Below, one piece after another: positions 56,232 to 64,000 of a stretch of DNA of 64,000 nt. This stretch comes from Falsiroseomonas sp050563525 (GTDB lineage Bacteria > Pseudomonadota > Alphaproteobacteria > Acetobacterales > Acetobacteraceae). Location of the stretch: contig NZ_JBNXUN010000015.1 of the NCBI RefSeq assembly GCF_050563525.1, positions 1 through 64,000 on the forward strand. Direction: 5' to 3'. How positions within the stretch are numbered: position 1 is the first letter of the stretch; each line of letters starts with the position of its first letter. The translations under genes and the position numbers were made by a program. Under the pieces are notes generated by a model. It searched no databases. It was not told the origin of the DNA and saw nothing but the letters and a program-made list of their open reading frames with translations.

Positions 56232-57500
56232 TCAGTTGGCGTTAGGCCGAAGGTTCCACGGGGCGAGCTCGCCGATGCGGTTGATCGGGTGATCTGCGAT
56301 GCGCTCGAGCAGGACGCGCAGGTAGGCCTGCGGATCCCAGCCGTTGAGCTCCGCCGTGCCGACGAGGGTGTAGATGATCGCCGCCCGCCTGCCGCCCTCC
56401 AGCGACCCGGCGAACAGGTAGTTCTTCCGGCCGAGCGCCAGAGGCCGCATCCGCCGTTCGACCGCGTTGTTGTGCAGACAGGCGCGGCCGTCGCGCAGCA
56501 CGAGCGTCAGCGCGGTCCAATGCGCGAGTGTGTAGCGAATGGCCTTGGCCAGGTCGGACTTGCCAGAGATGCGGCGCAGCGTCGCTTCCAGCCAGACGTG
56601 CAGATCGGCCATGATCGGCGCAGAGCGGGCCTGACGCGCTGCCAAGCGCGCCTCGGGCACCTGGCCATTGATCTCCGCTTCGATGGCGAACAGCGGCTGC
56701 ATGCGCTCGATTGCCTCGCGCGCGATCGGGCTGCCGTTCGCCAGCAACTCGTCATGGAAGTAGCGCCGCGCATGGGTCCAGCACGCCGCCTCGACAACCC
56801 GGCCGGTGTCGTAGAGCGCGTTGAACCCCGAATAGGCGTCGGCTTGAAGGATGCCGCAGAAGTCGCGCAGGCGCCGCTGCGGGTGCTCGCCCTTCCGGTC
56901 CGGCGTGAACTCGTAGAACACCGCGGGCGGGTCGGGCCCGCCGAACGGCCGGTCATCCCGCAGGTAGGCCCAGACCCTTGCCGTCTGCGTCTTGCCGCGG
57001 CCAGGCGAGAGCATCGGCATCGGCGTGTCATCGGCATGCACCCGCGGGCCGGACAGGGCGTGGCGGCCGATGAACGCTGCCATCGGTTCGGCCAGGGCGG
57101 CCGACCTGCCGACCCAGCCCGCCAGCAGCCCCCTGGGCAGGTCCAGCCCGTCGCGGCCGTAGATCTCCGACTGACGATAGAGGGGCAGGTGATCGCAGTA
57201 TTTCGAGACCAGCACATGGGCCAGCAGTCCAGGTCCTGGCCTGCCGCGCTCGATCGGCAGCGCGGGCATCGGCGCCTGCGTCATCGCCTCACAGCTCCGG
57301 CAGGAGAACGCAGGCCGAACGTGGCGCACCACCTCGAAACGGCCGGGGCGGGCAGTCGGCCGCGGCCGGCCCGGCGGCGCCTGGCCTGGTTGTCGCGCGT
57401 CGGCGAGACTTTGCCCGCCTCGACCGCACTGCCGGCCAGCGTCGCCTCCATCTCCTCAAACGCGAACAGCGGCTGGTCTTCGGGCAGCCGTTCCGACTTC
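56232..57500 (-). pseudogene. IS66 transposase TnpC, frameshifted
   Basis: The main frame (56232-57332, 366 residues) carries the catalytic region: GLLAHVLVSKYCDHLPLYRQ, HADDTPMPMLSPGRGKT (first Asp), ILQADAYSGFNALYD (second Asp), WTHARRYFHD, LHNNAVERRMRPLALGRKNY (Glu) and a DDE_Tnp_IS66_C-like tail. The N-terminal leader (LGTKSERLPEDQPLFAFEEM, then DNQARRRRAGRGRLPAPAVS) lies in another frame, and the Zn-finger stretch between it and VVRHVRPAFSCRSCE is shortened. A frameshift and a deletion are therefore present. Confidence 0.75.
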
Positions 57501-57504
57501 GTCC

Positions 57505-57816
57505 CTAACTGCCGGTGCCGGGCTCGACGCGCAGCACCGCGCCGGCAAGCCTCACCTCGACCGCGGGCAACGTGCTGGCCAGCGCAGCCGCCGGCTCGGG
57601 TATTGCTGCCGGCGCCTCCGCCACGATCGGCACGAAATCGAGCCGCGCGGCGGCACCGGCACGCATCTCCCGCCGCCATGTGAACACCTGCTGCGAACAG
57701 ACATGCCAGCGCCGCGCCACCTCGGCCACGACAGCACCAGGCTCCAGCGTCTCCGCCACGATCCGCGCCTTGTCGTCGTCCGACCACTTCCGCCGGCGGT
57801 AAGACTTTGTCAGAAC
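57505..57816 (-). CDS. IS66 accessory protein TnpA, 3' part reads into tnpC region
   Basis: The frame encodes YRRRKWSDDDKARIVAETLE, PGAVVAEVARRWHVCSQQVF and TWRREMRAG, the helix-turn-helix of IS66 TnpA. An Ala/Pro-rich tail ends in AVLRVEPGTGS. The start is not clear; the only ATG in frame (57759) falls inside the conserved region, so translation may start at a non-ATG codon upstream or the start is lost. Just after its stop the TnpC leader begins, with no tnpB between. Confidence 0.55.
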   Translation of the reverse strand, partial: VLTKSYRRRKWSDDDKARIVAETLEPGAVVAEVARRWHVCSQQVFTWRREMRAGAAARLDFVPIVAEAPAAIPEPAAALASTLPAVEVRLAGAVLRVEPGTGS

Positions 57817-57832
57817 CTCGACCCGGCGCTAC

Positions 57833-58071
57833 CAGCCACCCTTCGCGTCACCAATACTGTCGGCCATAACGTCCGCCCGAAGCTCCACCCCCGCGCCGAC
57901 CCAGCACATTCACCGCCCACAACGGAAGAAGGGCCTCGTTGCCGCGACTACGCTTGATCCACAACCAGCATATAGTCTATTTTCCTCGGAAGTGAGGCCA
58001 GAACCTCCGTCAGTCAGTTGCCTCCGCTGTCTCACCGCTTGTGGCGATGGACAAATGGGGAGAAGGTTATA
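57833..58071. other. Gap between IS66 derivative and TIR-WD40 gene
   Basis: No gene seen. It should contain the promoter of the TIR-WD40 gene; GGGGAG at 58057-58062 is the ribosome-binding site. Confidence 0.3.
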
Positions 58072-61000
58072 ATGGCGCAGATATCCGCAGTTCAGATGAC
58101 TGAGCCACCTCTGCAAGAAACATTGGGACATTCAAACGCAGTGGGTGCTAGTGCACCAACCTACGACGGCTTCATCTCCTACCGTCATGACACCCGCCAG
58201 AAGGCGATTGCCGATACGCTTCAGCGCGCGCTGCACCGCTTTGCTAAGCCCTGGTACCGTTTGCGCGCGCTGCGGCTATACCGGGACGAGACCAACCTCG
58301 GGGCACGACCCGACCTTTGGGGCACGATCGAAACGGCGCTGGACAACTCTCGCTTCCTCCTCCTTATGGCCTCACCCGAAGCGGCGCGTTCATGCTGGGT
58401 GGACCGCGAGATAGCGCATTGGCTGGCCAGCAAGGGAGACTCCAGTCTCTTGATCGTACTGACCGGCGGAAGCATAGTTTGGGACGCGGCGCGCGGGACG
58501 ATCGACGCTGCCGCTACAACCGCGCTGCCGCCAGCGGCCCTTGGCGGTCTGACCCGCGAGCCGCTCTGGATTGACCTCACCTGGGTTGCCGTCCCCGATC
58601 GTGACCTTCACATTGAGGACCCGCGCTTCCGAGATGCGGTTGCCTCGCTTGCGGCAACACTCCGCGGCGTAGACAAGGATGCGATTACAGGGGAGGATCT
58701 GCATCAGCGGCGCAGAGCGATCCGGCTGGCATATGCTGCGGTCGCTGCCATCAGCATCTCCGCTGCAGCCGCTGTCGTGGCGGCATTTGCCTTCTACTTC
58801 CAGAGGATTGAGACGGAGCGCCAATTCGCTGAGGCCATCCAGAATGAAAGCCGAGCACTTGCGGCGCTGTCCGAGTCGGCCAGTCTGCAGGGGCAGCACG
58901 CAGATGGGGTCGCGCTAGCTCTCGCGTCCTGGCCACGGCACCGAGGCGACCCACGCCCAATGCTGGCGAGTTCCATACGCGGCATGGGCCTTGGCACGGC
59001 GGGAAGGCCTGAAGTTGCTTGGCCGCTGCGCCATCAGGGGCCGATCTGGTCCGCCGCCTTCTCCCCCGACGGCACGCGCGTCGCCACCGCCTCGGGGGAC
59101 AGCACGGCGCGGCTGTGGAATGCGAGCAGCGGTGCCCCGGTTGGTGAGGCCATGCACCACGAGGGCCCGGTGCTGTCCGCAGCCTTTTCGCCGGACGGCA
59201 CGCGCATCGTTACCGCGTCAGGAGACCAAACTGCGCGACTGTGGGATGCTGGCAGCGGTGCCTCTATTGGAGAGCACATGCACCACGAGGGCCCGGTGCT
59301 GTCTGCGGTTTTTTCGCCAGACGGCACGCGCGTGGTCACCGCTTCAGAAGACAAAACAGCGCGGCTATGGGATGCGAACAGTGGTACTCCACTTGGAGAG
59401 CCGATGCGCCATGGCGAGACTGTGTCTGTAGCCGCCTTCTCGCCGGACGGCACACGCGTGATTACGGCATCGTGGGACCGCACGGTGCGGTTATGGGATG
59501 CGAGCAGCGGTGTCTCAACCGGCGAGCCGATGCGCCACGAGCAGGTTGTGAATGTAGCCGCCTTTTCGCCAGACGGCGCGCGCGTGGTTACTGGCTCCAG
59601 TGATGGTACGGCGCGGCTTCGGGACGTAGGCGGTGGCATGGTGGTCGGGCCAAGCATGCAGCACGGAGGAGCGGTGATCGCTGCCGCCTTTTCGGCGGAT
59701 GGCACGCGCTTGGTCACCGGTTCCGAAGGCGGAACTGCACAGTTGTGGGATGCGCGTAGTGGTGCCCCGATCGGGCTGGCCATGCGCCACGAGGGGGCGG
59801 TGCAGTCTGTCGCCTTCTCCCCGGACGGCACGCGGGTTGTCACCGGCGCCAGCAACGTCTTTGAGGGCAACGGCACGGCGCGGCTGTGGGACGCGAGTAG
59901 CGGTGCCCCAATTGGGCCGAATATGCGGCATGAGGAAGCGGTGGAAACTGCCGCCTTCTCGCCGAACGGCAAGCGCGTTGTTACCGCGTCCCGGAACGGC
60001 ATGGCGCGGCAGTGGGATGCGAGCACCGGCACTCCGATCGGCTTGGCCATGAGGCACAATGGGCAGGTGGAGTCCGCCGCCTTATCTCCGGACGGCACGC
60101 GCGTCGTCACCGCCTCATCGGATGGCACGGCACGGCTGTGGGAAGTAAGCAGCGGCGCTCCGATCGGCGTGCCCCTGCGTCACAGAGATACGGTGCGGTC
60201 CGCCGCCTTTTCATCAGACGGAAGGCGCATCGTAACCGCCTCCTTGGATCGCACGGCACGGCTTTGGGATGCAAGCAACGGTGCTTCAATCGGCGTGCCT
60301 CTACGCCATGACAGGGCCGTGCATTCCGCTGCCTTCTCCCCAGATGGCACGCGCGTCGTCACCGCGTCGCTGGACCACACGGCGCGGCTTTGGGACGCGA
60401 GCAGCGGTGCTCCTATCGGCGCGCCAATGCCTCACGCTGGGACCGTGACTAATGCCGCCTTTTCGCCCGACGGCATGCGCGTAGTCACCGCCTCAGGAGA
60501 CAGCAAGGCGCGGCTGTGGGATGCAAGCAGCGGCGCTGCGATTGGTATGGCTATCGAACATGGCGGTTTAGTGCATTATGCCGTTTTCTCTCCCGACAGC
60601 ACAAAGGTACTCACCGTCTCAAACGACTCCACGGCACGGCTGTCGAGTACAAGCAGCGGTGCCTTGATCGGGGTGCCTCTGCGTCACAGAGATCCGGTGC
60701 TATCCGCCGCCTTCTCCGCGGATGGCACGCGCATAGTCACTGCTTCTATGGATCGCAGGGCGTATATTTGGGATGCAAGCAGCGGTACCTCAATCGGACT
60801 GCCTCTGCGCCATGACGGAGCGGTGCTGTCCGCTTCCTTCTCACCGGACGGCATGCGCGTGGTCACTGCCTCATCGGACAGCACGGCGCAGCTGTGGGAT
60901 GCAAGCAGCGGTGCACCGATCGGCTCGCCCATGCGACACGCGGGGCCAGTGCAGTCTGCCTACTTCTCCTCTGACGGTGCGCATGTGGTCACGGCCTCTT

Positions 61001-61185
61001 GGGACGGCACCGCACGGCTGTGGGACGTTGGATGGCCAGGAGGGCCGATCACCGCAGCAGCTTGCGCCCTGCTCATCGACAAGGATCTGACTGCCTTGGC
61101 TAATCGCTACGGAGTTCGCATCTCAGATCCGATTTGCGGCCTCGATACGCCGGCCCCTGACGCGGCGCAGTCCCGCATTGAGTAG
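58072..61185 (+). CDS. TIR domain - transmembrane - WD40 repeat protein
   Basis: The 1037-residue protein begins with a bacterial TIR domain (about 30-200). Motifs are YDGFISYRHD (31-40), LYRDETNLGARPDLW and SPEAARSCWVDREIAHWL, where Glu113 of the WVxxE motif is in the place of the catalytic Glu of NAD-cleaving TIR enzymes. One transmembrane helix follows (about 219-243) and a short helical linker (about 245-315). The C-terminus is a WD40 array of 16 units of 42 residues, each with FSPDGTRVVTAS and TARLWDASSG cores. The TIR domain faces the cytoplasm if the usual orientation applies; whether the repeats lie on the same side is not clear. The ATG at 58072 has GGGGAG nearby; an earlier in-frame start is less likely. 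Predicted NADase or signalling effector with a sensor. Confidence 0.92.
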   Translation: MAQISAVQMTEPPLQETLGHSNAVGASAPTYDGFISYRHDTRQKAIADTLQRALHRFAKPWYRLRALRLYRDETNLGARPDLWGTIETALDNSRFLLLMASPEAARSCWVDREIAHWLASKGDSSLLIVLTGGSIVWDAARGTIDAAATTALPPAALGGLTREPLWIDLTWVAVPDRDLHIEDPRFRDAVASLAATLRGVDKDAITGEDLHQRRRAIRLAYAAVAAISISAAAAVVAAFAFYFQRIETERQFAEAIQNESRALAALSESASLQGQHADGVALALASWPRHRGDPRPMLASSIRGMGLGTAGRPEVAWPLRHQGPIWSAAFSPDGTRVATASGDSTARLWNASSGAPVGEAMHHEGPVLSAAFSPDGTRIVTASGDQTARLWDAGSGASIGEHMHHEGPVLSAVFSPDGTRVVTASEDKTARLWDANSGTPLGEPMRHGETVSVAAFSPDGTRVITASWDRTVRLWDASSGVSTGEPMRHEQVVNVAAFSPDGARVVTGSSDGTARLRDVGGGMVVGPSMQHGGAVIAAAFSADGTRLVTGSEGGTAQLWDARSGAPIGLAMRHEGAVQSVAFSPDGTRVVTGASNVFEGNGTARLWDASSGAPIGPNMRHEEAVETAAFSPNGKRVVTASRNGMARQWDASTGTPIGLAMRHNGQVESAALSPDGTRVVTASSDGTARLWEVSSGAPIGVPLRHRDTVRSAAFSSDGRRIVTASLDRTARLWDASNGASIGVPLRHDRAVHSAAFSPDGTRVVTASLDHTARLWDASSGAPIGAPMPHAGTVTNAAFSPDGMRVVTASGDSKARLWDASSGAAIGMAIEHGGLVHYAVFSPDSTKVLTVSNDSTARLSSTSSGALIGVPLRHRDPVLSAAFSADGTRIVTASMDRRAYIWDASSGTSIGLPLRHDGAVLSASFSPDGMRVVTASSDSTAQLWDASSGAPIGSPMRHAGPVQSAYFSSDGAHVVTASWDGTARLWDVGWPGGPITAAACALLIDKDLTALANRYGVRISDPICGLDTPAPDAAQSRIE
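59059..61030 (+). repeat. Sixteen 126-bp tandem WD40 repeats
   Basis: Each unit encodes 42 residues (pattern FSPDGTRVVTAS, TARLWDASSGAPIG, then a variable RHEGPVLSAA-like end). Spacing is constant at 126 bases except unit 7, which has five extra residues (VFEGN). Several units share long nucleotide matches such as GATGCGAGCAGCGGTG, which indicates recent duplication or gene conversion. Confidence 0.85.
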
Positions 61186-61295
61186 CGACTCCCATCGAAC
61201 AACGCCGCACTCCACGAGTTTCGTCGAGCATGCAGCGTGTCTTTAGCACTACTGTGTCATAAAACCATGGCTTCACTGTCCGTCGTCGAATGCAT
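61186..61295. other. Gap between TIR-WD40 gene and IS3 element
   Basis: About 110 bases without a gene; it may contain the terminator of the TIR gene, but no clear hairpin was found. Confidence 0.25.
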
Positions 61296-61349
61296 TGAGA
61301 CAGCGGAGGCGGTTGGCTAACGGAGGCTCTGGCGCATCGGGTTTTGAGG

Positions 61350-62330
61350 TTAGGCGGCGTGTTGCTGGTGGATCAAGCGGCGCTGTTGGATGGTTTGCCG
61401 CTTGATGCGTTCGCGGTCGAGCAGGATGGTCTGGCCGCGGCCGAAGTAGACATCGGCTGGTGTGAGATTGCGCAGGCTCTCGTGGTAGCGCTGATGGTTG
61501 TAGTGAGCGACGAAGGCTTCGACCTGCGCCTCGAGGTCGCCGGGCAGGTAGTAGTTCTCGAGCAGGATGCGGTTCTTCAGGGTCTGGTGCCAGCGCTCGA
61601 TCTTGCCCTGAGTTTGCGGATGGCAAGGCGCGCCACGGACATGGCCCATGGCATTGTTGGCGAGCCATTTGGCAAGATCACCCGCGATGTAGCAGGGCCC
61701 GTTGTCGGACAGCAGGCGCGGTCGGTGCCGCACGCGGGCCTGGGTGCAGCCTGAGGCGGTGAGCGCCATCTCCAGCGTCTCGGTGACGTCGCTGGCGGCC
61801 ATGCCGGTGCAGAGCTTCCAGGCGATGACGTAGCGCGAGAAGTCGTCGAGCACTGTGGAGAGGTAGAACCAGCCCCAGCCGATGACCTTGAGATAGGTGA
61901 AGTCGGTTTGCCACAGCTGGTTGGGCGCGGTGGTTTTGGTGTGAAACTCCTCGGCCGCCTTGACCACGATGAAAGCCGGGCTGGTGATCAGGTCGTGCGC
62001 CTTGAGCAGGCGATAGACCGAGGCTTCGGAGACGAAGTAGCGCTGCTGCTCGGTGAAGCGCACGGCGAGTTCGCGTGATGACAATTCCGGCTCGGCCAGC
62101 GCCAGGTCGATGATCTTGTCGCGTGTCGGATCCGGGATGCGATTCCACACGCGATCCGGCCGCGAAGGCCGGTCGGCCAGGGCTTCCGGGCCACCGCTCT
62201 GGTCGCGGTCGTACCAGCGGTAGAAAGTCGCCGGCGGCACGCCCAACTGGCGCAGCGTACGCCGAACCGGCAGGTGGGACTGCTCAACGAGGCGTATGAT
62301 CTCGAGCTTCTCGTGGGCCGGGTACCTCAT
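61350..62330 (-). CDS. IS3-family transposase OrfB (DDE integrase)
   Basis: The 326-residue protein has an N-terminal helix-turn-helix (EIIRLVEQSHLPVRRTLRQL, PPATFYRWYDRD) and an rve integrase core: NQLWQTDFTYLKVIG (first Asp), YLSTVLDDFSRYVIAW, RPRLLSDNGPCYIA (second Asp), CHPQTQGKIERWHQTLKNRI (Glu). The C-terminus shows VAHYNHQRYHESLRNLTPAD. All three catalytic residues are present. The ATG at 62330 overlaps the orfA stop (ATGA); in vivo the active form is expected to be the OrfAB fusion made by frameshifting. Confidence 0.92.
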   Translation of the reverse strand: MRYPAHEKLEIIRLVEQSHLPVRRTLRQLGVPPATFYRWYDRDQSGGPEALADRPSRPDRVWNRIPDPTRDKIIDLALAEPELSSRELAVRFTEQQRYFVSEASVYRLLKAHDLITSPAFIVVKAAEEFHTKTTAPNQLWQTDFTYLKVIGWGWFYLSTVLDDFSRYVIAWKLCTGMAASDVTETLEMALTASGCTQARVRHRPRLLSDNGPCYIAGDLAKWLANNAMGHVRGAPCHPQTQGKIERWHQTLKNRILLENYYLPGDLEAQVEAFVAHYNHQRYHESLRNLTPADVYFGRGQTILLDRERIKRQTIQQRRLIHQQHAA

Positions 62331-62713
62331 GTGCAGTCGTCCCCAGCCGCGATCATGCTTTTTTTCAGCAAGCGCAGCTCGAGTGCCTGTTCGGCCACGA
62401 CCTCTTTCAGCGTGCGGGCCTCCTGGCGCAATTCCTTGACCTCGTCGGTCGTGGCGGCGCGGGCCGTGTCGCCGGCCAGGCGGCGCTTGCCGGCTTCCAA
62501 AAATTCCTTCGATCAGGCGTAGTACACGCTCTCGGCGATGGCCTCGCGACGGCATAGCGCGGCGATACTCTCCTCGCCGCGCAGACCTTCGAGGACGATG
62601 CGGATCTTGTCCTCGGCCGAGTGGTGCTTGCGGGTGGCGCGGCGGATGTCGCGCACCACCTCCTCGGCCGGCGGCTTGGCGGCGGGGGCAGAGGATTTCT
62701 GGCTCATCTTCAC
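62327..62713 (-). pseudogene. IS3-family OrfA with internal stop codon
   Basis: The HTH protein starts KSSAPAAKPPAEEVVRDIRR and RKHHSAEDKIRIVLEGLRG, EESIAALCRREAIAESVYYA. A TGA at 62515-62513 replaces the conserved Trp codon, and the same frame continues as SKEFLEAGKRRLAGDTARAA, KELRQEARTLKEVVAEQALE and LRLLKKS. The reading frame is otherwise intact to the ATGA junction with orfB. A single G-to-A change therefore seems to have inactivated it, unless the TGA is read through. Confidence 0.75.
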
Positions 62714-62774
62714 TCTCCTGGCAGTTACGATGAGCCAGAAATCCTCCGTTCCTCAACTCTGCTCATCTGTCCCA

Positions 62775-62915
62775 AGGGTGCTGACGCCGGACAATGGAAG
62801 CGACCGCCATGCGCTCAGCCGCATGATGCTCTGATCTCACCCCTCCACTCCATGGGGGGAAGTCCACCCCGCCGTGGCCGCGCGAGGGACTGAGCGGAGG
62901 GGCCAGGGCCACCCC
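62775..62915. other. Gap between IS3 element and TPR-SLOG gene
   Basis: No gene seen. CCCCTCC and GGAGGGG-like segments around 62840-62900 can form a short GC stem near the end of the following minus-strand gene, so a terminator is possible but not supported by a T-tract. Confidence 0.25.
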
Positions 62916-64000
62916 TCACGGCAGCGGCAGATCGAGGACGACCACGTCGATCGTCCCCGCGTTGCGCGCCAGCTCCAACATGTGGGCGGTGCCGCCAAGC
63001 GCGGCGCCGGTGGGCTTGCCGTCCCAGAGCGCGACCAGCGTCACCTTCCGTGCGCCGGCGCTGCGCGCCATCTCGAGCACCCAGCGATTACCGCGTTCCC
63101 AGGGGTCGAGGCCGGAGCCCTGGAGCCAGCGCGGCAGCCCTTCCCTGTCGCCGAGCTGGAGCGGTGCCGCTGCGTCGAGAAGCCTCAGGAAGCGCGAGCG
63201 CCAGTCATCCAGCCTGCCGAAGGCGAGGCGGCCAAAATCGTCCGGCGGCATCGGCAGGCACATCGTGCTGGCGATGCCGAGCTCCTGGCACAGCTCATGG
63301 CACATGACGTCGCTGCCCGGTGCGCCGGAGGCGAGCACATGCAGCCGCGTTCCATCGGTTTGGCGACGGCTCAGCCCATCGCGGATCAGCGCGCGCACCT
63401 GTGCTTCCATCGCGGGCGTGAAGCGCGGTTCGGCGCGGCCTGGCTCGTCCACGCGATGGCCGGCGAAGACGACCATGTGCAACGCCGGATCCGGCTCGGG
63501 CCGCCGGATCTCCGGATCCACAGCCCTAATCACCTCCGTGGCGATCTCCGCGCGGATACCGAGCGTGGCGAACAGCTCCAACTGCGTCCTGGCCGCGTTC
63601 CAGGCAAAGAAGTTGCTGCGCGGCAAAGCATCGAGATATGCCTTCGCGACCTTCTGCGCGCTCTCCCCGTTTAGGAAAGCGAGGTCGGCGCGGCTGATCT
63701 CTGCCCAGACCCGGTCCTTGTGCCCACGCGGGAGACGGCCGAGCGCTGCCTGCACCACGAGACGCGCCACCGCGCGGAGCGACTCAACCTGGCGGTCCAG
63801 CTCGCTGCGATAGGCCGCCGCCTGGGCGGCGTCGTCGAAGGCGTCCTCCCATGATGGCTCGCGGGCCAGCTCCTGCGCGACGATGCCCATCTGCAGGGCG
63901 GCGAGGCCCGACCAGGTGTGGTTCAGGTCTACGAGGTAGGCGGCGCGATAGGCCTCGTAGGCCTTCAGCAGCCTGCGGTTCGTCGCCCGCTCCCGCCGGG
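62916..64000 (-). CDS. TPR/TRAF-binding-like protein with SLOG-type nucleotide-sensor domain (5' end outside window)
   Basis: The frame runs off the right edge of the window, so only the C-terminal 361 residues are seen; an internal ATG at 63890 is not the true start. The first part is helical (LLKAYEAYRAAYLVDLNHTW, AKAYLDALPRSNFFAWNAAR) and resembles the TPR-like MAP3K TRAF-binding/DUF4071 region. The C-terminal part looks like a SLOG Rossmann domain: HMVVFAGHRVDEPGRAEPRF, an arginine/aspartate loop, RLHVLASGAPGSDVMCHELC (the GGxxG-like loop of SLOG folds), IASTMCLPMPPDDFG and KVTLVALWDGKPTGAALGG. SLOG domains bind nucleotides or derivatives and occur in conflict systems. Its location next to the TIR and CHAT genes supports that view. 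Confidence 0.75.
   Translation of the reverse strand, partial: RRERATNRRLLKAYEAYRAAYLVDLNHTWSGLAALQMGIVAQELAREPSWEDAFDDAAQAAAYRSELDRQVESLRAVARLVVQAALGRLPRGHKDRVWAEISRADLAFLNGESAQKVAKAYLDALPRSNFFAWNAARTQLELFATLGIRAEIATEVIRAVDPEIRRPEPDPALHMVVFAGHRVDEPGRAEPRFTPAMEAQVRALIRDGLSRRQTDGTRLHVLASGAPGSDVMCHELCQELGIASTMCLPMPPDDFGRLAFGRLDDWRSRFLRLLDAAAPLQLGDREGLPRWLQGSGLDPWERGNRWVLEMARSAGARKVTLVALWDGKPTGAALGGTAHMLELARNAGTIDVVVLDLPLP

Larger units (their letters stand above)
56188..57832 (-). mobile_element. IS66-family element, internally deleted
   Basis: The left end begins with GTAAGCGTGCGC, the usual IS66 terminal start. A weak match (GTAGCGCC read from 57832 on the minus strand) may mark the other end. 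Inside are a tnpA-like gene and most of a TnpC transposase. The tnpB gene that normally lies between them is missing, and tnpC lacks part of its zinc-finger region and has a frameshift. I found no clear 8-bp target duplication. The element is probably not autonomous. Confidence 0.65.
61296..62774 (-). mobile_element. IS3-family insertion sequence
   Basis: Imperfect terminal inverted repeats are visible: TGAGACAG, then GTTGGCTAACGGAGG and CTCTGGCGCATCG from 61296, matching TGGGACAG, GTTGAGGAACGGAGG and TTTCTGGCTCATCG read inward from 62774. The element carries orfA and orfB with an A7G slippery run at 62359-62365 for -1 frameshifting. I found no target-site duplication. orfA has an internal TGA, so the copy may be inactive. 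Confidence 0.75.

Noticed and set aside
58048..58074. TGGACA and TATAAT near the TIR gene start
   Set aside because: Only 14 bases apart, and the second hexamer overlaps the start codon; too poor for a promoter call.
59059..61030. Regular 126-bp repeats considered as a CRISPR or other DNA-level repeat
   Set aside because: They are in frame, code for WD40 units and have no unique spacers.

Overview
This GC-rich window most resembles an alphaproteobacterium, possibly of the Acetobacteraceae/Rhodospirillales. That placement is inferred from the gene families, the insertion-sequence types and the base composition; no rRNA, tRNA or core marker gene is present to confirm it. The sequence looks like an accessory, mosaic region: an envelope and sulfatase block, a decaying stress-gene block full of pseudogenes and transposase remnants, a large toxin operon, and a run of predicted conflict (defence or programmed cell death) genes separated by insertion sequences.

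Region 1 (1-13.8 kb) is mostly intact. It holds a DUF2092 protein with a Pro-rich partner, a MoxR-type ATPase with a degraded Walker B, a fasciclin protein, and two consecutive, translationally coupled pairs of a lipoprotein followed by an outer-membrane beta-barrel. These are followed by a Cys-type arylsulfatase, three membrane proteins and an anaerobic sulfatase maturase (radical SAM/SPASM) that would convert the sulfatase active-site Cys to formylglycine.

Region 2 (13.8-24.2 kb) is a stress-response graveyard. GroEL, a beta-CASP metallo-beta-lactamase-fold nuclease and a host-attachment-type protein are intact. An Hsp20 gene is frameshifted, a universal stress protein has lost part of its domain, a VIT-type transporter start abuts a Mg2+ P-type ATPase end, and a LOG-family gene and IS5, IS630 and IS21 transposases are broken.

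Region 3 (24.2-29.3 kb) carries a small cassette (unknown protein, ParB-DNA methyltransferase, DUF5681 protein), a complete IS110-type transposase and an IS630 remnant.

Region 4 (29.4-49.7 kb) is the most striking part: a roughly 19-kb, tightly packed Tc-type toxin operon. It encodes a TcB-TcC fusion whose variable C-terminus carries a candidate nucleic-acid/nucleotide deaminase domain, an overlapping 140-residue zinc-ribbon protein, and a TcA subunit split into two genes, the first with an N-terminal peptidoglycan-binding domain. A peptidoglycan amidase gene follows.

Region 5 (49.9-64 kb) holds a CHAT-protease gene next to a DUF4062/STAND-NTPase/WD40 gene, an IS66 derivative, a TIR-transmembrane-WD40 protein with 16 near-uniform repeats, an IS3 element, and the 3' part of a gene combining a TPR/TRAF-binding-like helical region with a SLOG-like nucleotide-sensor domain. 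Together these look like an island of NLR-like and TIR-type conflict systems.

All family assignments come from reading motifs by eye. No database or structure search was possible.
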